Of a stretch of 5,345 nucleotides of DNA, positions 1 through 5,236 are shown one piece after another (positions within the stretch are counted from its first letter, which is position 1; every line of letters starts with the position of its first letter). The translations under genes and the position numbers were made by a program. Source of the DNA: Bacillota bacterium (GTDB taxonomy: Bacteria > Bacillota > DTU025). Under the pieces are notes generated by a model. The model was not told the DNA's origin. It ran no database searches and worked only from the letters and a program-made list of their open reading frames with translations. The stretch is taken from contig DMOT01000284.1 in NCBI GenBank assembly GCA_003456765.1, positions 1 to 5,345 on the forward strand, given 5' to 3'.

Positions 1-114
1 GGTCATAGAAGAGTATGCATAGGTGCATGGTACTCATGATAGATACCCAAGAGGGCTAATATAGGAAAGCCTGACGTAAGGCAGATGTATAGAGAATGCA
101 GGCACTGCCAAGAC

Positions 115-121
115 AGGAGGT
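115..121 (+). promoter_or_regulatory. Ribosome binding site of the UPF0173 hydrolase
   Basis: AGGAGGT, a near-perfect anti-16S sequence, lies 9 nt before GTG at 131. It decides in favour of this non-ATG start. Confidence 0.85.
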
Positions 122-130
122 GTCATTTTC

Positions 131-829
131 GTGGCCAACAAAGTGAGATTTCTTGGACACGCTGCGTTTGAGATCACAACCAGCGGCGAGAAGAAGATCC
201 TTATTGACCCCTGGATCACAGGCAATCCGCTCTGCCCGTTGAAAAAGGAGGAGCTTAAAGATCCTGATCTGATCCTGATCACCCATGATCACGCCGATCA
301 CATTGGAGAAGACGTGCCCTTCCTCGTTGACGGCTCCGACGCGGTTGTTGTTACCCAACCGGAACTTCTCGGAAAGCTTCAAGAGGCTGGAGTCGCAGAG
401 AAGAATTTCATCTTCGGCACAGGCATGAATATCGGGGGCACCGTGGAGGTTGCGGGAATCAAGGTCACCATGGTTCAGGCCTTCCACTCTGCAGGGGTGG
501 GCTCCCCTTGCGGCTTCATTATCACAACCGAGGACGGCAAGCGAATCTATCACGCAGGAGATACCGGGGTCTTTGCAGACATGAAGCTTCTGGGGCAAAT
601 CTATCCCCTGGATCTCGCGCTTATCCCTATTGGAAGCGTATTCGTGATGGATCCCCTGCAAGCCGCCTGGGCTGTGGAGATGCTCAAACCCAAGAAGGTG
701 GTCCCCATGCACTACAGGACGTTCCCGGTGCTAGTTCAAGATGCGAGCGAGTTCGCAGCCCTTGCGAAAGAGAAGGCACCTGAAGTTGAGGTTCTTGTGC
801 TTGAGCCGGGGCAGTCAATCGAGTGTTAG
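131..829 (+). CDS. UPF0173-type metal-dependent hydrolase (metallo-beta-lactamase fold)
   Basis: Complete 232-residue cytoplasmic protein with no signal peptide or membrane segment; length fits the UPF0173/YtkL family (about 225-230 aa). Seen: an N-terminal LGHAAF segment (residues 8-13), an IDPW strand (25-28), and the metal-binding THDHADHIGE motif at 51-60 (H52, H54, D56, H57). Further candidate ligands are H119 in AFHS, D144 in HAGDTG and H194 in VPMHYRTFP. Family knowledge: such proteins bind two metal ions and hydrolyse an unidentified substrate, so the exact reaction cannot be named. The GTG start is chosen because AGGAGGT lies 9 nt upstream and the family homology begins right there. 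It is followed by a co-directional rocB-like gene after 115 bp, with no terminator hairpin of note between them, so co-transcription is possible. All expected metal ligands appear intact. Confidence 0.93.
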   Translation: MANKVRFLGHAAFEITTSGEKKILIDPWITGNPLCPLKKEELKDPDLILITHDHADHIGEDVPFLVDGSDAVVVTQPELLGKLQEAGVAEKNFIFGTGMNIGGTVEVAGIKVTMVQAFHSAGVGSPCGFIITTEDGKRIYHAGDTGVFADMKLLGQIYPLDLALIPIGSVFVMDPLQAAWAVEMLKPKKVVPMHYRTFPVLVQDASEFAALAKEKAPEVEVLVLEPGQSIEC

Positions 830-930
830 AAGAGTGTGGAACGCATTCCTGCTCTGGCGGCCGAAAATCAGGTGCGGTGCACGAGCGGCGCTCCTCGCTC
901 TGGCCCTGAAGACCGCGAAAAATGATACCA

Positions 931-937
931 GGAGGGG
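931..937 (+). promoter_or_regulatory. Ribosome binding site of the rocB-like gene
   Basis: GGAGGGG ends 7 nt before the TTG at 945 and selects this rare start. An earlier TTG at 938 touches the site and is out of frame. Confidence 0.75.
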
Positions 938-944
938 TTGAATA

Positions 945-2588
945 TTGAAAAAAGAGTTGATCCAGCAGATCACCTTGGACCTTGCCAGGATCACCAGTGT
1001 AGTGGGCACATCCGGCGAAATAGAGGTTGCTGAGAAGATTCATGATTTTTTCAAGGCCCTTGACTACTACGCAGAACACCCCGAGCACCTCGAGCTTTCG
1101 GAGATACAGGGTGATTCGTTGGGCAGAAAGAACGTGGTAGCCCTTGTAAAGGGAGAAAAGGGCCGTTCCAGGAAGACCGTCGTTCTGATAGGGCACATGG
1201 ATACTGTGGGCATTGGTGACTACGGAAACATCAAGGAATATGCTACGGAACCTGAGAAGCTGAAAGAGCTCCTGAGAAAGCGAGACCTTGACGAGGAGAC
1301 TCTCCGTGATCTGGAGAGCGGCGACTGGATGTTCGGAAGGGGAATATTTGACATGAAGGCCGGAGTGGCAGCTCATATGGCCCTCATGAAGAAGCTTTCG
1401 GAAAACGTCGGCGAGCTCACAGGGAACGTGGTGTTCGTAGCCGTACCCGATGAGGAGGGCAACTCCAGCGGCATGCTTGCGGCCGTAGATGAGCTGGCGC
1501 GGCTTGCAGAAATCCACAGCCTGGATTACATAGCCGCTGTCGATACCGATTACATGGCGCCCCACTTCCCTGGGGACGACAAGAAGTACATTTACATAGG
1601 AACCGTGGGGAAAATACTGCCCTTCTTCTACATTTACGGCAAGGAGACCCATGTGGGCCAGGCCTTTGAAGGACTCGATGCCAATCTACTCGCGGCCGAG
1701 ATTCTCAGCGAGATCGACCTGAATTTCGATTTGTGTGACGTGGTAGAGAATGAAGTCACGGTTCCTCCGATCAGCCTCAGTATGCGCGATCTGAAAGCGG
1801 AGTACTCGGTGCAAACAGTCAATGAAGCTTACGTCTATTTCAACTATTCCACCCATAGCAGCCAGCCAAACGACGTGCTGGCGAAGATGAAGGTTAGCGC
1901 CGAAGAAGCGTTTCAGAATGCACTGGACAAGCTGAATCACGAGTACGAGCGCTACTGCCAGGCTGCGGGCGCACCCTACAAGAGACTCCCCTGGGAAGTG
2001 CAGGTCCTTACCTTCGAAGAGCTCTATGCCGCGGTCAAAGCCGAAGTGGGCGACAGTATCGACGAATCCCTCGAGAAGTTGAAACAAGGGCTCCTGCAGG
2101 ATAAGCCCGACGACAGGGTATACAGCCTCGAGGTTGTCAGAGAACTCCACCGGCATTGGTCCAACAAGAATCCAGCCGTGATCTTGTTCTACGCGCCGCC
2201 GTATTATCCGCACATCTACGTGAAAGGCGAAGATGAGAACGAGAAGAGATTGCTTGCAGCTGTAGATGAGGCTGTGGAGCAGGTGTCTGCCGGATCTCCA
2301 CACAAGTTCGAGGTGAAGAAGTTCTATCCTTATATATCTGATCTGAGCTACTGCTCTATTTCGCACAAACCTGAAGCTATCAACGCCCTAGTCAACAACA
2401 TGCCGGGCTGGAATGAGATCTACTCGCTGCCTGTGGAGTCAATACGGAAACTGAATGTCCCAGTTGTAAACATCGGCCCCTGGGGCAAGGATGCCCACAA
2501 GTTCACCGAAAGGGTCAACATACCCTATTCCTTTGAGGTAATGCCAGAGATTCTTGAGAACACAGTGGAGCTGTTGCTCAGTAAGTAG
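945..2588 (+). CDS. rocB: RocB-like M20-family metallopeptidase / arginine utilization protein
   Basis: Complete 547-residue protein, close to the roughly 560 residues of Bacillus RocB. Seen: the M20 di-metal site is present as GHMDT (H84, D86), FDMK (D136), PDEEG (E170 candidate catalytic base, E171 metal ligand), AVDTD (D200), and a C-terminal KDAHKFTERV stretch with H518. ETHVG (H236) marks the start of the inserted lid/dimerisation domain. The family is larger than typical M20 peptidases because of that long middle region. RocB is known genetically from the arginine-utilisation (roc) operon, but its biochemical reaction is not well defined; amidohydrolase or peptidase activity is inferred from the fold. 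No rocA, rocC, rocD or rocF gene lies in the window, so an arginine role here rests on homology alone. The TTG start is supported by GGAGGGG 7 nt upstream. The gene runs convergent with the degV-type gene downstream. Confidence 0.9.
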   Translation: MKKELIQQITLDLARITSVVGTSGEIEVAEKIHDFFKALDYYAEHPEHLELSEIQGDSLGRKNVVALVKGEKGRSRKTVVLIGHMDTVGIGDYGNIKEYATEPEKLKELLRKRDLDEETLRDLESGDWMFGRGIFDMKAGVAAHMALMKKLSENVGELTGNVVFVAVPDEEGNSSGMLAAVDELARLAEIHSLDYIAAVDTDYMAPHFPGDDKKYIYIGTVGKILPFFYIYGKETHVGQAFEGLDANLLAAEILSEIDLNFDLCDVVENEVTVPPISLSMRDLKAEYSVQTVNEAYVYFNYSTHSSQPNDVLAKMKVSAEEAFQNALDKLNHEYERYCQAAGAPYKRLPWEVQVLTFEELYAAVKAEVGDSIDESLEKLKQGLLQDKPDDRVYSLEVVRELHRHWSNKNPAVILFYAPPYYPHIYVKGEDENEKRLLAAVDEAVEQVSAGSPHKFEVKKFYPYISDLSYCSISHKPEAINALVNNMPGWNEIYSLPVESIRKLNVPVVNIGPWGKDAHKFTERVNIPYSFEVMPEILENTVELLLSK

Positions 2589-2635
2589 CAGAGCCTTACG
2601 GCGCCGCTCGCCTCACCTTGGCCAGTTCAAATCTC

Positions 2636-2666
2636 CTGGGGGGGGGGGCCTATCCAGCCCCCCCAG
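2636..2666. repeat. Poly-G/poly-C hairpin between convergent genes
   Basis: A run of 11 G (2638-2648) faces a run of 7 C (2658-2664). CTGGGGGGG (2636-2644) can pair with CCCCCCCAG (2658-2666) as a perfect 9 bp stem; sliding along the G run gives loops of 9-13 nt. It sits between the stop codons of the rocB-like gene and the minus-strand degV-type gene. It could slow or stop transcription from both sides, but neither flank carries a T tract, so a canonical intrinsic terminator is not shown. The G run could also form a G-rich structure or be a sequencing/assembly uncertainty. Confidence 0.5.
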
Positions 2667-2672
2667 CCCTGC

Positions 2673-2684
2673 ATCACGTGTGAT
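2673..2684. repeat. Short inverted repeat ATCAC-GT-GTGAT
   Basis: A 5 bp perfect inverted repeat with a 2-base centre lies just right of the poly-G hairpin in the convergent intergenic region and contains the hexamer CACGTG. Role unknown; it may be chance. The rest of 2589-2785 shows no gene. Confidence 0.3.
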
Positions 2685-2785
2685 TCGCCAGAAAACAGCC
2701 TGGTTCCTCAGGTGAAAGACAAGGGAACGTGTTTCCAGGGAAGCCGGGTTACAGCCTGTCGGGATTACTTCCAAAGCATCCGGGA

Positions 2786-3664
2786 TCAGAACTCTTGACC
2801 CGGTTTCTCATTCAAGAAGAATACTGACAGTGTTCCCGGGCCTGAATGTGCGCCTATTGCACATCCTACGATGTTCACTACGAAGTCTCGGCAGCCATAT
2901 CTCTCCTCAATCATTTTCTTCAGCTTGAGTGCGCCTTCCAGGTCATCGCCGTGGTTGATTCCGATGGTCTGATTTCCGAGATCAGCACCTCCGGCCCGTT
3001 CTTCCATGATCTCCAGCATCCGGCTTAATACTCTATTCCTTCCCCTTACCTTCTCAACAGGCCTCAGTGTGCCATCTTCGGGAATGTCCAGAATGGGTTT
3101 TATGCTCAATAGACCGCCCACAAAAGCCTGAGCTCTTGTAACTCTTCCTCCCCGGAATAGATACTCTAAATCGTCCACGGTGAAGATGTGCTCAATATGC
3201 GTCACGTAGAAATCGAGCATCTTCAGTATCTCTTCTTTGGACTTGCCCTCCTTGGCCATCCTGGCGGCCTTATAAACTAAGAGCCCGAAACCTACGGAAG
3301 CAGATCTGGAATCGACTATGTCAATGTCAAGGTTTGGATACTTGCTCTTCATTGAGTCGCGGACTACTAAGGATGTGTTATAAGTACCTGACAACCCTGA
3401 TGAGAAGCACACATATATTACGCTTTCATTCTTCCTGGCTATCTCTTCGAACTTCTCGTCGAACATGTACGGCGGAATCTGTGCAGTCTTGTACACCTCA
3501 CCCTTTCTCATGTCGTCATACATCTTCTTCGGATCTAGCGTAACCTTATCCAGATATTCTTTCTCGCCCTTGCTCACAAGTATGGGCAAGATGTCAATAT
3601 TGAACTCTTCTATTATTTCGTCCGGCAAATCGCAAGCGCTGTCAGACAGGATTTTCACAGCCAT
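2786..3664 (-). CDS. DegV-family (FakB-like) fatty-acid-binding protein
   Basis: Complete 292-residue cytoplasmic protein of normal DegV length (about 280-290). Seen: the N-terminal ILSDSACDLP signature (residues 5-14); a KTAQIPP segment (59-65) where relatives usually have TSQP; SSGLSGTY (88-95) with S92; IVDSRSASVG (116-125); LEYLFRGGRV (166-175); LLSIKPIL (185-192); and IGAHSGPGT (270-278) with H273. Family knowledge: DegV/FakB proteins bind one fatty acid in a buried tunnel, and FakB members present it to the kinase FakA, giving acyl-phosphate for phospholipid synthesis. The expected head-group residues Thr60, Ser92 and His273 are present. No fakA-like DAK kinase gene is nearby, so FakB function proper is inference. 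ATG at 3664 is preceded by a purine-rich RBS and a clear promoter. It is monocistronic as far as visible and convergent with the rocB-like gene. Confidence 0.93.
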   Translation of the reverse strand: MAVKILSDSACDLPDEIIEEFNIDILPILVSKGEKEYLDKVTLDPKKMYDDMRKGEVYKTAQIPPYMFDEKFEEIARKNESVIYVCFSSGLSGTYNTSLVVRDSMKSKYPNLDIDIVDSRSASVGFGLLVYKAARMAKEGKSKEEILKMLDFYVTHIEHIFTVDDLEYLFRGGRVTRAQAFVGGLLSIKPILDIPEDGTLRPVEKVRGRNRVLSRMLEIMEERAGGADLGNQTIGINHGDDLEGALKLKKMIEERYGCRDFVVNIVGCAIGAHSGPGTLSVFFLNEKPGQEF

Positions 3665-3670
3665 GAGAGA

Positions 3671-3677
3671 TCCCCCC
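3671..3677 (-). promoter_or_regulatory. Ribosome binding site of the degV-type gene
   Basis: On the minus strand this reads GGGGGGA, 6 nt before the ATG at 3664. It is a G-rich variant of the usual GGAGG. Confidence 0.6.
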
Positions 3678-3692
3678 TGCTTCTTTTAACTA

Positions 3693-3721
3693 ATTATAAT
3701 ACATGGCTGCTATTCTGTCCG
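3693..3721 (-). promoter_or_regulatory. Sigma-A-type promoter for the degV-type gene
   Basis: Read on the minus strand, a perfect -10 box TATAAT occupies 3698-3693. A -35 candidate CGGACA (4 of 6 matches to TTGACA) occupies 3721-3716, with a 17-base spacer. The region is distinctly AT-rich in otherwise GC-rich DNA. The start of transcription would fall about 20 bases before the ATG, giving a short leader just holding the RBS. Confidence 0.7.
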
Positions 3722-3767
3722 ATATCAGGCAACGGTTGGCAGCCGAGCATGGCTTCATTGGTACGCA

Positions 3768-3819
3768 CACGTGACACAATGTTCACACTTGCATGACATG
3801 GGCTGCATGCGCTCACGTG
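3768..3819. repeat. Nested inverted repeats with CACGTGA arms
   Basis: CACGTGA (3768-3774) is complementary to TCACGTG (3813-3819). Inside it, GCATG (3791-3795) pairs with CATGC (3806-3810). Both arms of the outer pair contain the self-complementary hexamer CACGTG. This could be a pair of protein-binding sites or a cruciform/stem-loop upstream of the HEPN-MNT unit. There is no T tract, and function is unknown. Confidence 0.35.
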
Positions 3820-3863
3820 GGGCCTCCACGCGAGGTCAGGCAAGGCTCTCGCGGATTGAGCCA

Positions 3864-3889
3864 GCCAGGCACCGGGCGCACTGCCTGGC
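3864..3889. repeat. 8 bp perfect inverted repeat upstream of the HEPN-MNT unit
   Basis: GCCAGGCA (3864-3871) pairs perfectly with TGCCTGGC (3882-3889) around a 10-base loop CCGGGCGCAC. It lies about 105 bases before the nucleotidyltransferase start. No T run follows on either strand, so it is not a canonical terminator. It could be an operator or an mRNA leader structure. Confidence 0.4.
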
Positions 3890-3977
3890 CAACCAGCCCA
3901 AGAGGACGCATAGAGGACATCTGGTTTGCAGCGAAGAAATCATGTTTCATCAGCGCGTTGCCAGACTGCTGTGATGC

Positions 3978-3985
3978 GGAGGTGA
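3978..3985 (+). promoter_or_regulatory. Ribosome binding site of the nucleotidyltransferase
   Basis: GGAGGTGA lies 7 nt before the ATG at 3993. It is a very strong site and fixes the start. Confidence 0.85.
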
Positions 3986-3992
3986 ATCTCTG

Positions 3993-4295
3993 ATGGATGT
4001 TCTTGCGGCCATAGTGAGCAGAATCGTGGCGGCTGCAGATCCGGATAAGATCATCCTGTTCGGTTCCAGAGCCTGCAATGATGTCAGCCCTGATAGCGAC
4101 TACGACATACTGGTTCTTAAGGCAGGCGACTATCATAAAAGGAAGCTTGCCCAAGAGCTTTACGTGGCGCTGGCAGACATCCCTGTCCCTATCGACGTGG
4201 TCGTGGAAGACCCCAATAGGGCGGAAGAGCTCCGCGATGTCCCCGGATTGATATATTCCGAAGCACTGAAAGGGCGTGTTCTCTATGAACGATAG
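3993..4295 (+). CDS. MNT-type minimal nucleotidyltransferase (MntA-like putative antitoxin)
   Basis: Complete 100-residue protein, the usual size of minimal nucleotidyltransferases. Seen: an FGSR segment (23-26) and the polymerase-beta-fold signature G-S-x10-D-x-D, matched exactly as G24, S25, D36, D38 in DSDYDILV. A third carboxylate is D68 in PIDVVV. All catalytic positions expected for NTP transfer are therefore intact. Family knowledge: MNT proteins are encoded with HEPN proteins. In characterised type VII HepT/MntA modules the MNT protein neutralises the HEPN RNase by adding AMP to a tyrosine. Here the next gene, overlapping by 11 bases, encodes a HEPN protein, so the antitoxin role is inferred from family and layout. 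No N-terminal extension or DNA-binding domain is visible. An alternative reading is a housekeeping-type HEPN-MNT pair of unknown substrate. Confidence 0.9.
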   Translation: MDVLAAIVSRIVAAADPDKIILFGSRACNDVSPDSDYDILVLKAGDYHKRKLAQELYVALADIPVPIDVVVEDPNRAEELRDVPGLIYSEALKGRVLYER

Positions 4296-4677
4296 GCCGT
4301 GGGAACCCTGGATCCGAAGGGCCAAGAGCAACCTCGCCCGCGCAAAACACGGGAAACACTCAGAGGACGTGCTCTACGAAGACCTGGCTTTCGACGCTCA
4401 GCAAGCTGCGGAAAAATCTCTGAAAGCGCTCCTGCTCTCGCTGGGTGCGACTGCCCCCAGAACACATTCAATCGGCTATCTGCTGAACATGATCGAACGC
4501 AACTGCGACATCCCGATTCCGCACAGGGTACGAGATGCAGTGGTCCTGTCAGACTATGCAGTGACAACCAGGTACCCAGGGGACTATGAATGCGTAAGCG
4601 AGGAGGAATACCGGCTCGCGGTGGAGCTGGCTGATGCGGTATGGACGTGGGTTACCTCCGTAATTGAATACTACTGA
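4285..4677 (+). CDS. HEPN-domain protein (partner of MNT nucleotidyltransferase, putative toxin)
   Basis: Complete 130-residue all-helical protein. Seen: an early W9-I-R-R-A-K-S-N-L helix, the HEPN signature AFDAQQAAEKSLKALLL at 35-51, PRTHSIGYLL at 58-67, and TRYPGDYE at 95-102 followed by a final amphipathic helix ending in tryptophans and tyrosines. This matches the PF05168 type of HEPN. The usual C-terminal R-x4-6-H RNase motif is not found. The only R-x5-H is R19 to H25, near the N-terminus and probably accidental. It may therefore be non-nucleolytic or use another site. ATG at 4285 is preferred, since AAAGGG lies 10 nt upstream inside the nucleotidyltransferase gene. An in-frame GTG at 4276 would add three residues but has no room for an RBS. 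The overlap with the upstream gene points to translational coupling and a stoichiometric complex. Confidence 0.88.
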   Translation: MNDRPWEPWIRRAKSNLARAKHGKHSEDVLYEDLAFDAQQAAEKSLKALLLSLGATAPRTHSIGYLLNMIERNCDIPIPHRVRDAVVLSDYAVTTRYPGDYECVSEEEYRLAVELADAVWTWVTSVIEYY

Positions 4678-4890
4678 GGAGCTCACATTTGCCTGCGCGC
4701 TGCCGAATGCGGGTGGCAAGTGAAGTCCCCTCTGGCGCATGCCCAACCTTCAACCATTAACAAAGCATCGGTACCCAGAAGTCAGGCGTTATTGCAGACA
4801 GCCCGGCAATCGGCCAACCTTGTTGTTGTCTTGACCCGTTCTACTCTCATTTGGGAGCACAGAGATCAAGCAGCTTCTTGCCGAGCATAG
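4678..4890. other. Intergenic stretch downstream of the HEPN gene
   Basis: No gene, RNA or terminator is recognisable. On the minus strand the frame of the esterase fragment runs on to a stop at 4789-4791, but after 4891 its translation no longer resembles the family. This suggests that foreign or rearranged sequence was joined to the esterase remnant here. Confidence 0.4.
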
Positions 4891-5208
4891 AAAGACCCAT
4901 ACAGGCATATCGGCAAGCCTCCGTGCGTCGTTCACGTCGATCAGCCACCCGCATATCGGCACAATGGCTGCAAATTCATCCGGATGTTGGACGGCAAAGA
5001 CCCATGTGCCATGCCCTCCCATGCTCAGCCCAGTCAGATAAACCCTATCTTCATCTATGTCGTACCCGCTCTTAATCTCCTTTAGCAGTTCGTACAGGTC
5101 ATCGAGGAGCATGTCCCAATTACAATTCGGCAAGCTTGGGAATCCCATTAACCTTGACTAGCTCCAGGTCATTACCCCTTTCTCCTACACCGTGCAGGAA
5201 CATGACGC
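4891..5208 (-). pseudogene. Broken alpha/beta-hydrolase (esterase/phospholipase-carboxylesterase type) gene
   Basis: Two pieces in different frames read leftward. The first (5206-5120) encodes VMFLHGVGERGNDLELV followed by KVNGIPKLAE, the oxyanion-hole HG region of this family, then hits TAA at 5122-5120. The second, in the next frame from about 5125 to 4891, encodes NWDMLLDDLYELLKEI, then DEDRVYLTGLSMGGHGTW with nucleophile serine codon 5025-5023, FAAIVPICGW and MPVWVF. Relatives have roughly 15-20 residues between the GIPKL and W..LL segments, so an internal deletion causing a frameshift is likely. After MPVWVF the expected HGAKD segment and the final histidine region are missing. The N-terminus is cut off by the mobile-element end near 5209. 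Catalytic Asp and His are absent, so no active enzyme is expected. The nearest in-frame ATG (5148) is an accident of the shifted frame. Confidence 0.8.
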
Positions 5209-5216
5209 TTGAACCT

Positions 5217-5236
5217 CCCACGTCTGAAGTCACGGG
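5217..5236 (-). repeat. Subterminal hairpin of the IS right end
   Basis: On the minus strand CCCGTG (5236-5231) can pair with CGTGGG (5222-5217), including two G-T wobbles, around an 8-base loop. It overlaps the tnpB stop codon and is followed by AGGTTCAA. Such structures are recognised in single-stranded form by the TnpA transposase and form part of the TnpB omega-RNA scaffold. The wobbles suggest slight divergence from a perfect stem. Confidence 0.55.

Larger units (their letters stand above)
3722..3977. other. Divergent intergenic region without a gene
   Basis: The whole gap between the degV-type and nucleotidyltransferase genes is 328 bp (3665-3992). Apart from the degV promoter and RBS at its left edge and the nucleotidyltransferase RBS at its right edge, I see no credible coding region. 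The short open frames here lack an RBS and resemble no family. It holds several inverted repeats (listed separately). No convincing promoter for the rightward HEPN-MNT unit could be picked out by eye, although one should lie here. Confidence 0.5.

Noticed and set aside
2..22. Reading VIEEYA then stop at the left edge, possibly the tail of an upstream gene
   Set aside because: Six residues are too few to support any gene call.
57..62. Possible -10 box TAATAT upstream of the UPF0173 hydrolase
   Set aside because: No acceptable -35 element at the right distance; too weak to list as a promoter.
56..712. Long minus-strand open frame of 218 codons opposite the UPF0173 hydrolase
   Set aside because: It lies antisense to a gene with intact catalytic motifs, has no RBS, and its translation resembles no family; it is a by-product of codon use.
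883..900. GAGCG/CGCTC inverted repeat between the first two genes
   Set aside because: Only 5 bp and without a T tract; not enough for a terminator or attenuator.
684..2366. Two long minus-strand open frames (322 and 226 codons) opposite the rocB-like gene
   Set aside because: They mirror a fully motif-supported gene on the + strand and show no recognisable domains.
3771..3993. Short plus-strand open frames between the degV-type and nucleotidyltransferase genes
   Set aside because: Low-complexity Arg/Gly/His-rich translations with no RBS, ending at the strong RBS of the real gene.
4283..4589. Open frames of about 95 codons on both strands overlapping the HEPN gene
   Set aside because: They are arginine- and serine-rich shadow translations without an RBS; the HEPN frame has clear family motifs.
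4851..5075. Plus-strand 74-codon open frame over the esterase remnant
   Set aside because: It is antisense to recognisable esterase coding sequence and has no RBS or family resemblance.
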